From assembly GCF_002975275.1 (NCBI RefSeq), contig NZ_PCOQ01000017.1, forward strand, positions 1 through 64,000: 64,000 nucleotides of DNA. Direction: 5' to 3'. A model generated the notes under the pieces. The model was not told the DNA's origin. It did not search any database and worked only from the letters and a program-made list of their open reading frames with translations. This document shows positions 1-9,418 of this stretch, piece by piece. The DNA is from Achromobacter sp. MYb9. Lineage in GTDB: Bacteria; Pseudomonadota; Gammaproteobacteria; Burkholderiales; Burkholderiaceae_B. Within the stretch, counting starts at the first letter, position 1; every line of letters begins with the position of its first letter. Both the position numbers and the translations under genes were made by a program.

Positions 1-33
1 GGGGGCGGGGGCGTTGGGGCAGGCGTGGCCGGG

Positions 34-576
34 TCAGACCAGCGGGTCTTCGGGGCTGGATTCCGCCGGCAGGGGGCCGCCGGTCAGCACACGAACCAGA
101 TCAATGACGGTCAGGATGCCCATGGCAACGGACGCGTACAGCGCCGCCGTGTTGAACACCGCCAGGCGCATGCCGGTGACCGGCAGCACGGTGTCCATGC
201 CGATGACGGTCTGCACCCAGCTGCCCTGCGCCATCAGCCACAGCACCCACAGCACCAGCAATTGGCAAAAGATGTGAGACACGCGGCGCGCAGCGGGTCC
301 GAAACGCTCGACCAGCATGGTGACGCCGATGTGCTGGTGTTCGCGCAATGCAATGACGGCGCCTAGGAAGATCAGCCAGACAAAGGCCAGGCGGGATACC
401 TCGTCAGACGCGTTGATGCCGGAATTGAACAGGTAGCGCAGCGCCACGTTGCCGAACAGCAGCACGACCATGACGGCCAGACAGGCCACCATCAGCCAGG
501 TCTGTAGCGCAAAACACCAATCGGCGGCGCGGGCCAGCGGTGACCCGCCGCGCCGCCCGGAAGGGAAGGCTTGCAT
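34..576 (-). CDS. TRAP transporter small permease (DctQ family)
   Basis: The 180-residue protein has four hydrophobic segments, near residues 25-47, 64-80, 105-125 and 145-163, the usual plan and length of a DctQ subunit. DctQ partners the large DctM permease and a periplasmic DctP receptor to import organic acids or related solutes on an ion gradient. The start is supported by a GTAGGAG Shine-Dalgarno sequence just upstream. The gene runs off toward the left edge, so dctM probably lies outside the window. It is divergent from a LacI-type regulator with a palindromic operator between them, which suggests substrate-induced derepression. The substrate cannot be told from this subunit. Confidence 0.9.
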   Translation of the reverse strand: MQAFPSGRRGGSPLARAADWCFALQTWLMVACLAVMVVLLFGNVALRYLFNSGINASDEVSRLAFVWLIFLGAVIALREHQHIGVTMLVERFGPAARRVSHIFCQLLVLWVLWLMAQGSWVQTVIGMDTVLPVTGMRLAVFNTAALYASVAMGILTVIDLVRVLTGGPLPAESSPEDPLV

Positions 577-627
577 GTTTGTCTCCTACCCCGTTTTCCG
601 GGGCTTTTTTCGCTTATGCTTTGGCGG

Positions 628-643
628 ATGTTAGCGCTAACAT
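628..643. promoter_or_regulatory. Perfect 16-bp palindrome, probable LacI-family operator
   Basis: ATGTTAGCGCTAACAT is its own reverse complement and has the central CG step typical of LacI/GntR-type operators. It lies between the divergent TRAP gene and the LacI-type regulator, 52 bases from the first start codon and 66 from the second. It is the obvious site for autorepression and for control of the TRAP genes. Confidence 0.7.
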
Positions 644-709
644 TTCAACTTTGGCAAGCCCCTGTTTTTTGCGTCAGACTACGCGCTTCCCACTCGACCA
701 CGAGGGCCA

Positions 710-1735
710 ATGTCCGTCCGTAAACCTCGAAGTTCGCACGCTGGCCGCGTCACCATGCAAGAGGTGGCGCGCCGCGCCGGCGTCAGCGCCATCACCGTGT
801 CGCGCGCATTGCGCACGCCGGACAAGGTGGCCGAAGCGCTGCGCCTGCGCATTGCGCGCGTCTGCCAGGAACTGGGCTATGTGCCCAACCACGCCGCCAG
901 CGCGCTGGCGTCGGCGCGGTCGCAAACCATCGTGGTACTGATTCCGTCGCTAAGCAACGTGGTGTTCGTCGACATTATTTCGGGCATCAAGGAAGTGCTG
1001 GACCAGCATGGCTATCACATGCTGATCGGGGTGACCGGGTATTCGCCGGACGCCGAGGAAGCCTTGTTGCGCAAGTATTTGCAGCATTCGCCGGATGGGT
1101 TGATCTTGACCGGCATCGACCACAATCCCGGTACGTGGGCGTTGCTGCGCACGCAGCGGATGGCCACCGTGCACACGATTGAAACGCTGGCCGACGGCGA
1201 AGACATGAGCGTCGGCTTTTCCCAGTTCGACTCGGGCTACGCCGCTTGCCGTCATCTGGTGGAGCGTGGCCGCCGGCGCATCGGCATCATCGGCGCCCAA
1301 TTGGACCCCCGTTCCTTGCGCCGCTGCGAAGGCGCGCGGCAGGCGTTGCGCGACGCGGGTTGCTACGACGCCACGCTGGAAATCATGACGCCCGAAAAAT
1401 CCTCCATCAGCCTGGGCGCATCATTGCTGGAAACCTTGCGCCAGCAGCATCCGGATTGCGACGCCGTCTTCTTCTGCAACGATGACCTGGCGCAAGGCGC
1501 GGTGTTCCAGTGCGGCAGGCTGGGCGTGCGGGTGCCGGAGCAAATGGCGTTGATCGGCTTTCACGACCTGGCCGGTACGGCCTGGACCACGCCGCCCCTG
1601 TCCACCATTGCCACGCCGCGTTACCAGATCGGCGTATCGGCGGCGGGGCTGCTGATGCAGCATCTGTCGGGCGAACCCGTTGCCCTGCGGCACGTGGACC
1701 TGGGTTTCACGCTGGTGCAGCGCGAAACCAGCTGA
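710..1735 (+). CDS. LacI-family transcriptional regulator
   Basis: The 341-residue protein has an N-terminal helix-turn-helix (MQEVARRAGVSAITVSRAL, residues 16-34) and hinge helix, then a periplasmic-binding-protein-like effector domain to the end. The overall character, with the NHAASALA hinge and IVVLIPSLSN opening of the sensor domain, is closest to the gluconate-type GntR/IdnR branch of LacI regulators. It probably represses the divergent TRAP operon through the palindrome at 628-643. Effector identity is inferred only; sugar acids are plausible given the branch and the TRAP partner. Confidence 0.9.
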   Translation: MSVRKPRSSHAGRVTMQEVARRAGVSAITVSRALRTPDKVAEALRLRIARVCQELGYVPNHAASALASARSQTIVVLIPSLSNVVFVDIISGIKEVLDQHGYHMLIGVTGYSPDAEEALLRKYLQHSPDGLILTGIDHNPGTWALLRTQRMATVHTIETLADGEDMSVGFSQFDSGYAACRHLVERGRRRIGIIGAQLDPRSLRRCEGARQALRDAGCYDATLEIMTPEKSSISLGASLLETLRQQHPDCDAVFFCNDDLAQGAVFQCGRLGVRVPEQMALIGFHDLAGTAWTTPPLSTIATPRYQIGVSAAGLLMQHLSGEPVALRHVDLGFTLVQRETS

Positions 1736-1744
1736 ACGGCGGGC

Positions 1745-2638
1745 CTAGCTTGCGCGGCGCATGGCCAGAAAAACACCCGAAGCCATGATCAGCGCCATGC
1801 CCGCCAGCGCCAGGCTGTCAGGGGGGCGCTGGAACCAGAATGTGCTGAACAGCACGGCCAGCAACAGCTGAAAGTAATTCAACGGCGCCAGCGTCGCGGC
1901 CGACACCCGCTGAAATGCGGCAATCAACAACACCTGCGCCAGTCCGCTGCATGCGCCCAGCGCGATGATGAGCGCGGTGTCGGCGGGCGTGGGCCAGGGA
2001 TCCGGCAGGAAGAAAGGTGCTGGCAGCGCCGTGACGACCAGGCAGATGATGGCCGTGTACGCGTACTGCACCGGCCCGGGCACCTTGCCCGACAGCTTGC
2101 GCGTCAGCACCTGGAAGATTGCGTAGCAGACGGCCGACACCGCCATCAGCAGCGTGCCCAACAGCGGCAGGTCGGCGCCGGGCCGCACGATCAGCAGCAT
2201 GCCGGCAAACCCTACGGCCACCGCTAGCCATTGCACGGGCCGCACGCGCTCGCCCAGCAACCAAGGCGACAGCGCCACCATGATGAGCGGCGACGTGAAG
2301 TAAATGGCGGTGGCTTCCGACAAGGGCATCCAGATCAGCGCGGTCATAAAGCAGGTGGCCACCGTGGCCAGCGTCACGCCGCGCAGCACCAGCAACGGCT
2401 TTTCGGGCGCGTCACGCAGGCGTAGCCCGTTACCGTGACGCCACAGCATGAAGACCGCAAGCACGATCACCGCCAGATACCGCATCACATTCAGGAACGG
2501 CGCGGGGTAGCGTTCCAGCATGTGCTTGGACCCCGCGTCAAACGTGGCAAATGCCACCAGCGCGGCGAAAAACAACAGGATCCCGGCGTTGCGGGTGGTG
2601 GACGAAGGCGGCAGGACAGCGGAGGGGATGGTGGACAT
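1745..2638 (-). CDS. DMT-superfamily (EamA) transporter
   Basis: The 297-residue integral membrane protein has about ten hydrophobic segments arranged as two EamA repeats. Members of this family usually export amino acids, nucleosides or small metabolites. It begins 15 bases after the stop of the upstream deacetylase-like gene and is the last gene of the minus-strand cluster, ending 9 bases from the convergent LacI gene. Its position suggests export of a product or by-product of that cluster. No good Shine-Dalgarno is visible, so translation may depend on coupling to the gene before it. Confidence 0.85.
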   Translation of the reverse strand: MSTIPSAVLPPSSTTRNAGILLFFAALVAFATFDAGSKHMLERYPAPFLNVMRYLAVIVLAVFMLWRHGNGLRLRDAPEKPLLVLRGVTLATVATCFMTALIWMPLSEATAIYFTSPLIMVALSPWLLGERVRPVQWLAVAVGFAGMLLIVRPGADLPLLGTLLMAVSAVCYAIFQVLTRKLSGKVPGPVQYAYTAIICLVVTALPAPFFLPDPWPTPADTALIIALGACSGLAQVLLIAAFQRVSAATLAPLNYFQLLLAVLFSTFWFQRPPDSLALAGMALIMASGVFLAMRRAS

Positions 2639-2653
2639 GGCGGGGGACGGGCG

Positions 2654-3718
2654 TCAGGCGCCGCCGTGTCCCATGCCTTGCAGGAACGCATCCAGCGCCG
2701 GGCCGATCGCTTGCACCATGTAGCCGCCTTCCTGCACGACGACGGTGGGCACGCCCAGGCTGGCCACGCGCGCGCCGATGTCGCGGTAGGCGTCGATGTC
2801 CAGCTTCAGTACGCTGATGGGATCGTCTTTGTACGTGTCGAATCCCAAAGCCAGCACCAGGGCTTCGGGCGCGTAACGGCCAAGCGCCGTCAACGCCGTG
2901 TCCAGCGCGGCCAGGAAGGGGGCGTTGCCCGACCCGTGCGGCAGGGGCAGGTTCAGGTTGTAGCCTTCGCCCGCACCGTGCCCGCGCTCTTCGGCATAGC
3001 CCGTGTAGAACGGGTAATAGGCGCCGGGATCCGCATGCAGCGATACGGTCATCACATCCGCCCGGTGATAGAAGATGTTCTGAGTGCCGTCGCCGTGGTG
3101 CGCGTCCACGTCCAGCACGGCCACTTTGGACCAGGTCTGCAAGAGCCGGCTGGCGGCCGCGGCGCTGCTGTTCAGATAGCAGAAGCCGCCCGCGCGGTCG
3201 CGGTGGGCGTGGTGGCCGGATGGCCGGCACAAGGCATAGGCCATGCCGCCGGTGCTGGCCACGTGATCGGCGGCGGCCACGGCGCTATGGGTAGACCGCA
3301 GCGCCGAGCGCCAGGTCTGGGGCCCGATCGGGCAGGACAGGTCGCTAAGGTAGTAGCCCGTCTGCGCCACGATGGACGGCGACGGGCAGGGGCCGCGGCC
3401 CGCCTGCTCGATGCGGCCGTTGTAGTACGGAGACAGGTTCGGCAGCACTTCAGGCCCCGGATCCACGCCGGGCGCCTTCTGCGATTGCCAGCGGGCGTAA
3501 GCGGTTTCCAGGTAGTTCAGGTAGTCGGCGCTGTGTATGTTCTCTAGCGGCTTGCGGCCGTAGTCGGCCGGCGCTTCGACCTTGATTCCCCTTGCCGCCA
3601 GCGCGCCTTGCAGGCTTTCGGCCCGCGACGGCAAGTCGGTGGGCGCGCTGAGGCGGCCCAACCGCATGAATTGCTGCGGGGTGTGCAGCAACTGCTCTTC
3701 CGAGAAAAACGCCTTCAT
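2654..3718 (-). CDS. Histone-deacetylase-fold amidohydrolase, acetylpolyamine amidohydrolase-like
   Basis: The 354-residue protein has the class II histone deacetylase/acetylpolyamine amidohydrolase fold. The tandem active-site histidines are at 169-170 (CRPSGHHAH). The zinc ligands are Asp205 and His207 (DVDAHHGDG) and Asp294 (GFDTYKDDP). Length and the opening MKAFFSEEQL resemble bacterial acetylpolyamine amidohydrolases, which remove acetyl groups from acetylated polyamines in the cytoplasm. The start at 3718 is preceded by GAGGA; an in-frame extension upstream overlaps the cupin gene and is not supported. It sits 19 bases after the cupin gene in a nine-gene unit, so the natural substrate may be an imported N-acyl amine rather than a polyamine. 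Confidence 0.88.
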   Translation of the reverse strand: MKAFFSEEQLLHTPQQFMRLGRLSAPTDLPSRAESLQGALAARGIKVEAPADYGRKPLENIHSADYLNYLETAYARWQSQKAPGVDPGPEVLPNLSPYYNGRIEQAGRGPCPSPSIVAQTGYYLSDLSCPIGPQTWRSALRSTHSAVAAADHVASTGGMAYALCRPSGHHAHRDRAGGFCYLNSSAAAASRLLQTWSKVAVLDVDAHHGDGTQNIFYHRADVMTVSLHADPGAYYPFYTGYAEERGHGAGEGYNLNLPLPHGSGNAPFLAALDTALTALGRYAPEALVLALGFDTYKDDPISVLKLDIDAYRDIGARVASLGVPTVVVQEGGYMVQAIGPALDAFLQGMGHGGA

Positions 3719-3737
3719 GATGGTCCTCGCTGACGCG

Positions 3738-4028
3738 TCAAGCCTGCTTGATTTCGATTTCGACGAAAACGAACTCGGTTTCGCTGGGGTTGATGACGTT
3801 GTGCTCCACGCCAACGGGTCGATAGTAGGCGACGCCGGTCGTAAGCTGGCTGGTGATCGGGCCATCGGGGGTATCCAGCAGCAGGGGGCCGGTGGTTTGC
3901 GGCACCACCACGTAGTTCATGCCGTGGCGGTGCCAGCCGGTTTCCCCGCCCGGCGGAAAGCGCCATTCAGTGACGGTGACCTGGTCATTGTCGATCTGCA
4001 CGGTGGGGACGGCTGCGGGGCGTTGCAC
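3738..4028 (-). CDS. Small cupin-domain protein
   Basis: The 96-residue protein is a single cupin barrel. His33 and His35 (GWHRHGMNYV) and His76 (GVEHNVIN) look like metal ligands. It starts with GTG, preceded by a clear AGGAG at good spacing. It lies between the ABC ATPase and the deacetylase-like gene and is probably co-transcribed with them. Such small cupins may be metal-dependent enzymes or ligand-binding proteins; the sequence does not decide between these. Confidence 0.85.
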   Translation of the reverse strand: MQRPAAVPTVQIDNDQVTVTEWRFPPGGETGWHRHGMNYVVVPQTTGPLLLDTPDGPITSQLTTGVAYYRPVGVEHNVINPSETEFVFVEIEIKQA

Positions 4029-4070
4029 GGGGAGTTCTCCTGGTGTTGTGTTCGGGTTCGCGGGGCGTGT

Positions 4071-5702
4071 TCAGGCCATTGTGGCCTGAGTCGGATCCCA
4101 GTGTTGGCCGGGCACGGCGGCGATCAGTTGCCGGGTGTAGGCATGTTGCGGGTTGTCGAAAATCTGCGCGGGCGAGCCGTACTCGACGACTTTGCCCCGA
4201 TGCATGACCAGTACCGAATTGCAGATCTGCGCGGCGACGCGAAGGTCGTGGGTGATGAACACCAGCGCAATCTGCAGGCGTTGCTGCAGGTCGTGCAGCA
4301 GTTGCAGCACCTGGGCTTGCACGGACACGTCCAGCGCCGATACCGATTCGTCGGCGACCAGCACCTTGGGCTCAAGCGCCAGGGCGCGGGCGATGCCGAT
4401 GCGCTGCCGCTGCCCGCCCGAAAATTGATTGGGATAGCGGTCGAAAGCGGACGGGTCCAGCCCCACCAGCGACAGCAGTTCGCGCACCCGGGTTTCAGCT
4501 TGTGCGCGCGGCACGCCGTTGGCGACGGGGCCGTCGCTGATGATGCGTCCGACCGTATGGCGCGGGTTGAGCGACGCGAACGGGTCTTGGAAGATCATCT
4601 GGATGTCGTGGCGCAGGGGCCGGAAGCGCGACTCCGACATGGCGGCGATGTCCTGCCCATTGAAGATCAGCTGGCCACCATTGATACCGACCAGTTTCAG
4701 CAGGCACTTGCCGATGGTCGACTTTCCCGAACCCGATTCGCCCACGATGCCCAGCGTCTCGCCGCGCCGAACGGCAAAGCTCACGCCATCCACCGCGTGC
4801 ACCTCGCGCTTTCCACCCAGCCAGCCGTGGCCGATCACATACGTCTTCTTCAGGTCCTTGACCTCGAGCACGGGGTGGTCGTCCGCCGCGGCCACGCGTT
4901 CTTCGCCGCGGCGATGCGGCACCGCGGCAATCAGACGTTGGGTATACGGATGGCGAGGGCGGTTCAGCACCTCGTCGGCAGGGCCTTGTTCCACCAGCAC
5001 GCCCTTTTCCATGACGGCGACGCGATGGGCGATCTCGGCCACGACGCCGAAGTCGTGCGTGACGAACATCACGCCCATGCCTTTTTCCTTCTGAATGCGG
5101 GCGATCAGCGCCAGGATCTGCGCCTGGGTGGTGACGTCCAGGGCGGTCGTCGGTTCGTCGGCGATCAGCAGCGCCGGCTCCAGCGCCAGCGCCATCGCGA
5201 TCATGACGCGCTGCCGCTGCCCACCGGACAGGCGGAAAGGGTAGACGTGATACAGGGTGGCGGGATCCGGCAAACCCACGAAGGCCAGCAGTTCCAGCGT
5301 GCGCTTTAGCCGTTCGGCGCCCGGGTAGGCGTTGTGGACGCGCATGACTTCGCTGATCTGGTCGCCCACCGTCATCAGCGGGTTCAAGGCCGACAGGGGC
5401 TCCTGGAAAATCATCGCCATGTCTTTTCCGCGCATGGCTTGCAGCGTGGCTTCGTCCTGCCGCAGCAGGTCCTTGCCGCGAAACAGAATGCGGCCTTGTT
5501 GCGGTGTCAGGTAGTCGGGCAACAAGCCCATGATGGCGTTGGCGCTCATGGACTTGCCCGAGCCCGATTCGCCGACGATGCACAGGATTTCTCCTGCCCG
5601 GATGTCGTACGACACGTCTTGCACGGCAAAGGGGCGATCGCCGCCGCGGGGCAGGGCGATGCTCAGGTTCTGGATGGACAGCAGAGGCGTGGCTTCGGTC
5701 AT
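4071..5702 (-). CDS. Dipeptide-type ABC transporter, fused double ATPase
   Basis: The 543-residue protein contains two complete ABC ATPase domains in tandem, each with GESGSGKS Walker A and [12 protein letters not shown] signature (FSGGQRQR in the second) motifs. It corresponds to a fusion of DppD- and DppF-like subunits, as in GsiA and YejF. It energises the permeases encoded directly upstream, with only 9 bases between the permease stop and this start. Each half ends with the oligopeptide/dipeptide C-terminal extension ([24 protein letters not shown]). Confidence 0.93.
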   Translation of the reverse strand: MTEATPLLSIQNLSIALPRGGDRPFAVQDVSYDIRAGEILCIVGESGSGKSMSANAIMGLLPDYLTPQQGRILFRGKDLLRQDEATLQAMRGKDMAMIFQEPLSALNPLMTVGDQISEVMRVHNAYPGAERLKRTLELLAFVGLPDPATLYHVYPFRLSGGQRQRVMIAMALALEPALLIADEPTTALDVTTQAQILALIARIQKEKGMGVMFVTHDFGVVAEIAHRVAVMEKGVLVEQGPADEVLNRPRHPYTQRLIAAVPHRRGEERVAAADDHPVLEVKDLKKTYVIGHGWLGGKREVHAVDGVSFAVRRGETLGIVGESGSGKSTIGKCLLKLVGINGGQLIFNGQDIAAMSESRFRPLRHDIQMIFQDPFASLNPRHTVGRIISDGPVANGVPRAQAETRVRELLSLVGLDPSAFDRYPNQFSGGQRQRIGIARALALEPKVLVADESVSALDVSVQAQVLQLLHDLQQRLQIALVFITHDLRVAAQICNSVLVMHRGKVVEYGSPAQIFDNPQHAYTRQLIAAVPGQHWDPTQATMA

Positions 5703-5711
5703 GTCGGCCTC

Positions 5712-6551
5712 CTATTCGCCGCGCTTGCGCAGTTGCGGGTTCAGGGCGTCGTTCAGCCCTTCGCCGATCAGGTTGATGGCCAGCACGGTCAGCAGGATCG
5801 CCACGCCGGGCCAGACGCTCATCCACCAGGCTTCGCGGATCATCGTGCGCGCGGCGCCGATCATGAAGCCCCAGCTCATCAGATTACGGTCGCCCAGCCC
5901 CAGGAAGGACAGCGATGATTCCGTCAGGATGGCGGTTGCCACCATGAACGACGCCGACACAATGATGGGCGACATGGCGTTGGGCAGGATCTGAGTGCTG
6001 ACGATGCGGGCGGGCGTCTGGCCGATGACAATCGCCGCCTGCACGAACTCGCGCTGCTTGAGGGTCATGAATTCCGACCGCACCAGGCGCGCCGCCGGTG
6101 GCCATGACACGATGGCGATGGCCCCCATGATGGAATAGACGGACGGGCTCAGGATGGCCACCAGCACGACCGCCATCGCCAGCTGCGGAATGGTCTGGAA
6201 GAATTCGGTGAAGCGCATCAGCGCATCATCCACGCGGCCGCCGCAGTACCCTGCGACGGCACCGACCAGGATTCCGAAGAGGAGCGCCACGGCGGTCGAC
6301 AGAAGACCCACCATCAGCGACACCCGGGCGCCCCATACCAGGCCGGCCGTGATATCGCGGCCCAGCATGTCGGTGCCGAAGGGGTAGTCGGCATTGGTGA
6401 AGGGTGGAATCAGCGGGTCCGCCACCATCATCCACGGGGACTCCTCGTACAGCAGCGGGGCGGCCAGCGCCACGACAACCACGACAAGCATGATGGCAAG
6501 ACCCGCCACCGCGCCGTAGTTGCGCATGTATCGTTGGGCGAATGACTTCAT
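5712..6551 (-). CDS. Dipeptide-type ABC transporter permease (DppC-like)
   Basis: The 279-residue membrane protein has the DppC/OppC plan: one N-terminal membrane segment, an extracytoplasmic loop, then a BPD-transport core with the EAA-type loop VIGQTPARIVSTQILPNAMS. Its start overlaps the stop of the preceding permease gene by four bases (ATGA), implying translational coupling and a heterodimeric channel. Gene order receptor, B, C, double ATPase is standard for peptide/nickel-type importers. Confidence 0.93.
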   Translation of the reverse strand: MKSFAQRYMRNYGAVAGLAIMLVVVVVALAAPLLYEESPWMMVADPLIPPFTNADYPFGTDMLGRDITAGLVWGARVSLMVGLLSTAVALLFGILVGAVAGYCGGRVDDALMRFTEFFQTIPQLAMAVVLVAILSPSVYSIMGAIAIVSWPPAARLVRSEFMTLKQREFVQAAIVIGQTPARIVSTQILPNAMSPIIVSASFMVATAILTESSLSFLGLGDRNLMSWGFMIGAARTMIREAWWMSVWPGVAILLTVLAINLIGEGLNDALNPQLRKRGE

Positions 6552-7555
6552 GCGGCGGCTCCTTGCTGCGCACCGGCGCCGATGCGCGGATCGATCAGGC
6601 GGTACAGCACGTCGGTCAGCAGGTTGAACACCACCACCATGATGGAGGTGACGAGGAAAATGCCCAGCAGCAGCTGGTAGTCGCGTTGCAACAGGGCGTC
6701 GAACATCAGGCGGCCGATGCCGGGCCAGGCGAACACGGTTTCGGTCAGCACCGCGCCGCCGGCCATCTGGCCCAGCTGGATGCCGGCGAATGTGATGACC
6801 GGCAGCAGCGCATTGCGCAGCACATGGGTGCGGATGACGCGGCTGGGGCTCACGCCCTTGGCGCGCGCCGTCTTCACGAAATCCATGCCGATGACTTCAA
6901 GCATGGAAGCGCGCGTCAGCCGCACGTACACGGCCATGAAGAAGCAGCCCAACGTGATGGTGGGCAAGACCAGGTGCTGGGCGATGTCCGCCGCGCGCGC
7001 CAAGCCGGTCAAGCCGGAGCCCACGGTCTCCATGCCGAAGGCCGGCAGCCAGCCCAGCACCACCGAGAACAGCAGAATGCCCATCAGCGACAGCCAGAAG
7101 AGCGGCGTGGCGTACAGCAGCAGCGCACCCGTCATGACCGAACTGTCGATCCAGCGGCGCTTGTTCCGGTAGCGGGCCTTTGCGGCGACGACGCCCAGGA
7201 AGACGCCCAGCACGATCGAGAACACGAAGGCGCAGGACATCAACAGGAAGGTCGCGGGCAGGCGTTCCACGATCAGGTCCAGCACGGGCACGTGATTGCG
7301 GTAGGAAAAGCCCAGGTCCAGCTGGACCACGCCCTTCAGATACAGCATCAACTGGGTCAGGATCGGCTTGTCCAGGCCGAAGGCCACGCGCAACTGATCG
7401 ACATAGGCGGCGTCGCCCGCGCCGGCCTGGCCCGCCAGCACGGCGGCGGGATCCCCCGGCGCCAGGCGGATCAGGAAGAAATTGATGATCACCACGCCCA
7501 GCACGACCACCAGGGCCTTGCCGATGCGAGAAACAAGGAAAGACAGGAATTTCAT
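6548..7555 (-). CDS. Dipeptide-type ABC transporter permease (DppB-like)
   Basis: The 335-residue membrane protein shows the DppB/OppB signature, with an N-terminal segment followed by FFLIRLAPGDP and a C-terminal permease core carrying the EAA loop AKGVSPSRVIRTHVLRNAL. It is coupled by a four-base overlap to the DppC-like gene. It is separated from the receptor gene by about 100 bases that hold a strong hairpin, a common arrangement that lets receptor exceed channel in amount. Confidence 0.93.
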   Translation of the reverse strand: MKFLSFLVSRIGKALVVVLGVVIINFFLIRLAPGDPAAVLAGQAGAGDAAYVDQLRVAFGLDKPILTQLMLYLKGVVQLDLGFSYRNHVPVLDLIVERLPATFLLMSCAFVFSIVLGVFLGVVAAKARYRNKRRWIDSSVMTGALLLYATPLFWLSLMGILLFSVVLGWLPAFGMETVGSGLTGLARAADIAQHLVLPTITLGCFFMAVYVRLTRASMLEVIGMDFVKTARAKGVSPSRVIRTHVLRNALLPVITFAGIQLGQMAGGAVLTETVFAWPGIGRLMFDALLQRDYQLLLGIFLVTSIMVVVFNLLTDVLYRLIDPRIGAGAQQGAAA

Positions 7556-7618
7556 GCTCTGGGTCCTCTCTGGACGGGCGCGGGCTGCCTGGGCAACCTC
7601 CGTCGCGCGGCCGGGATC

Positions 7619-7645
7619 CGCCGCCGCGGGGACTCCGCGGCGGCG
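7619..7645 (-). repeat. Perfect 11-bp hairpin between receptor and permease genes
   Basis: CGCCGCCGCGG at 7619-7629 pairs perfectly with CCGCGGCGGCG at 7635-7645 around a five-base loop, 12 bases after the receptor stop codon. There is no T-run behind it on the minus strand, so it looks like an mRNA-stabilising or partial-attenuation hairpin rather than a full terminator. Confidence 0.7.
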
Positions 7646-7656
7646 TCTTGCTGCGC

Positions 7657-9231
7657 TTACTTCTCGATGTACACGTCGTCGAACGACTCGTTCAAGCCGA
7701 TGGCGGTCTTGACCAGGTTCTTCACGTTGCCGCGATACAGGGTGGGGAACTCCATGTCCACCAGGAAGCCGTTGGCGACTTCATTGACCAGCGTCGTCTG
7801 CAGCGAGGTGTAGAGCGCCTGGCGCTTGGCCGGATCGACTTCGGAGGCGGCGGCTTCCCATTGCTTGTCGGTCTCGGGGTTGCTGTAGCCCTGCACGTTG
7901 GCGAACGGCGAGCCCTTGACGATGTTGGACGTGATGTACAGCCGCTGCACGCCCAGCGCGGGGTCGCCGTACTGGTAGGTGAAGGTCGTGGTCATGTCGA
8001 AATCCCAGTTGCCCGTGCGGCTGGCCCAGCCGCCTGCGTCCGTCGATTCCAGGTTGACCTTGAAACCCAGCTGTTCCAGCGCCTGCTTGGTGTATTCACC
8101 CAGGCGGTCCCAGGTGGAGCCGTAAGGGAAGCTCAGCTGGCGGATCGTGTAGTCCTCGGGCTTGATGCCCGATTCCTTGATCAGCGCGCGCGCCTTCTTC
8201 ATGTCGAAGGGCATGGCCGGCATGTTCTTGTCATAGAACATCTCGGTGGTCACGAAGGGGCTGGTCGACACCTTGCCCAGGCCGAAGAAGATGTTGTTGA
8301 CGACCATGTTGCGGTTCATCGCGGCCATGACCGCCTGGCGCACCTTCAGGTTGTCGAACGGCGGCTTGCGCATGTTGAAGATCAGGTAGGCCTGCGGCGA
8401 GAACATTTCCCAGCCCGCCGTGGTGTATTCCACCTTGGGCAAGGCGCGCAGGCGCTTGATGTCCACGTTGTCCACATCGCCGCCGCGCAGCACGTCCACG
8501 CTGCCGCGCTCGAACGCCACGGCGCGCGAAGCCGCGTCGGGAATCACGTTGAACACCAGTTCGTCCAGATACGGCATGCCCGGCTTCCAGTACGCCGGGT
8601 TTCGCGTCAGCTTGATGTATTCGCCGCGCTTCCATTCCTTGAACATGAAGGGGCCCGTGCCCACCGGCTTCTGGTTGGCCGGGTTGGTCATGTAGTCGGT
8701 GCCGGCATAAAGATGCTTGGGCATCATCGGCGCAAAGCCCGGCTCGAACATCAACATGAAGGCGGGAAAGGGCGTCTTCAGTTTGATGACGACGGTCTTG
8801 GCGTCGGGCGCCTGCACCGAATCGACGAACTTGTTCAGGATCACACGGGCGCGTGCATGCGTCTTGGGCAGCATGTCGGCCAGCGAGAACACGACGTCTT
8901 CCGACGTGAACGGCTTGCCGTCATGCCACTTGACGTTGTCTTGCAGGTGGAACGTGTAGGTCAGGCCGTCGGCCGCGGCTTCCCACGATTTGGCCAGGCC
9001 CGGCTGCGGCTTCAGGTCGGTGGAATAGGTCAGCAGGCTTTCATAGATCTTGCCCGCGACGAATTGCGTGGGGCCTTGCTGGTTGATGGCCGTGACGATC
9101 ACGGGCGGCTCCGGCTGAACGATCATGTTCAAGGTGCCGCCCTTGGTCTGGGCCAGGGCATGCGTGGCGGGCAGCGCGGCCGCAAGGACCAATGCGCCGA
9201 ACTTCAAGGAGAACCATTTCTTCGATTTCAC
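7657..9231 (-). CDS. Dipeptide-type ABC transporter substrate-binding protein (SBP family 5)
   Basis: The 524-residue protein has an N-terminal signal peptide (KSKKWF, a hydrophobic core, cleavage near HALA-QTKGG) and the family 5 extracellular solute-binding fold. The motif WHDGKPFTSEDVVFSL is typical of DppA/OppA relatives. The GTG start at 9231 is chosen because GGAGG lies six bases upstream and the signal peptide follows directly. It would capture the substrate in the periplasm for the permease/ATPase genes downstream. Family 5 binds peptides, but also glutathione, nickel chelates and opines. Confidence 0.92.
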   Translation of the reverse strand: MKSKKWFSLKFGALVLAAALPATHALAQTKGGTLNMIVQPEPPVIVTAINQQGPTQFVAGKIYESLLTYSTDLKPQPGLAKSWEAAADGLTYTFHLQDNVKWHDGKPFTSEDVVFSLADMLPKTHARARVILNKFVDSVQAPDAKTVVIKLKTPFPAFMLMFEPGFAPMMPKHLYAGTDYMTNPANQKPVGTGPFMFKEWKRGEYIKLTRNPAYWKPGMPYLDELVFNVIPDAASRAVAFERGSVDVLRGGDVDNVDIKRLRALPKVEYTTAGWEMFSPQAYLIFNMRKPPFDNLKVRQAVMAAMNRNMVVNNIFFGLGKVSTSPFVTTEMFYDKNMPAMPFDMKKARALIKESGIKPEDYTIRQLSFPYGSTWDRLGEYTKQALEQLGFKVNLESTDAGGWASRTGNWDFDMTTTFTYQYGDPALGVQRLYITSNIVKGSPFANVQGYSNPETDKQWEAAASEVDPAKRQALYTSLQTTLVNEVANGFLVDMEFPTLYRGNVKNLVKTAIGLNESFDDVYIEK

Positions 9232-9418
9232 TGCGAGCCTCCGGGCTGGAAAGGGACTGACAGGTGACCGCCGTCGCGCGGCGGGATGCCGGGCAATAAC
9301 AAGCAAACCTCGTGCCACCTGCATTTCTCAGGGGTACTACGGGTGAAGCCGATACAACCATGCTTCATACAGGTGCTGGGTAAGGCGGCCGCGCACCATT
9401 GCGGCGAAATCGGCGGTG

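Noticed and set aside
3582..5309. 575-residue open frame on the plus strand opposite the deacylase, cupin and ATPase genes
   Set aside because: It spans three convincing minus-strand genes and their gaps and has no recognisable domain.
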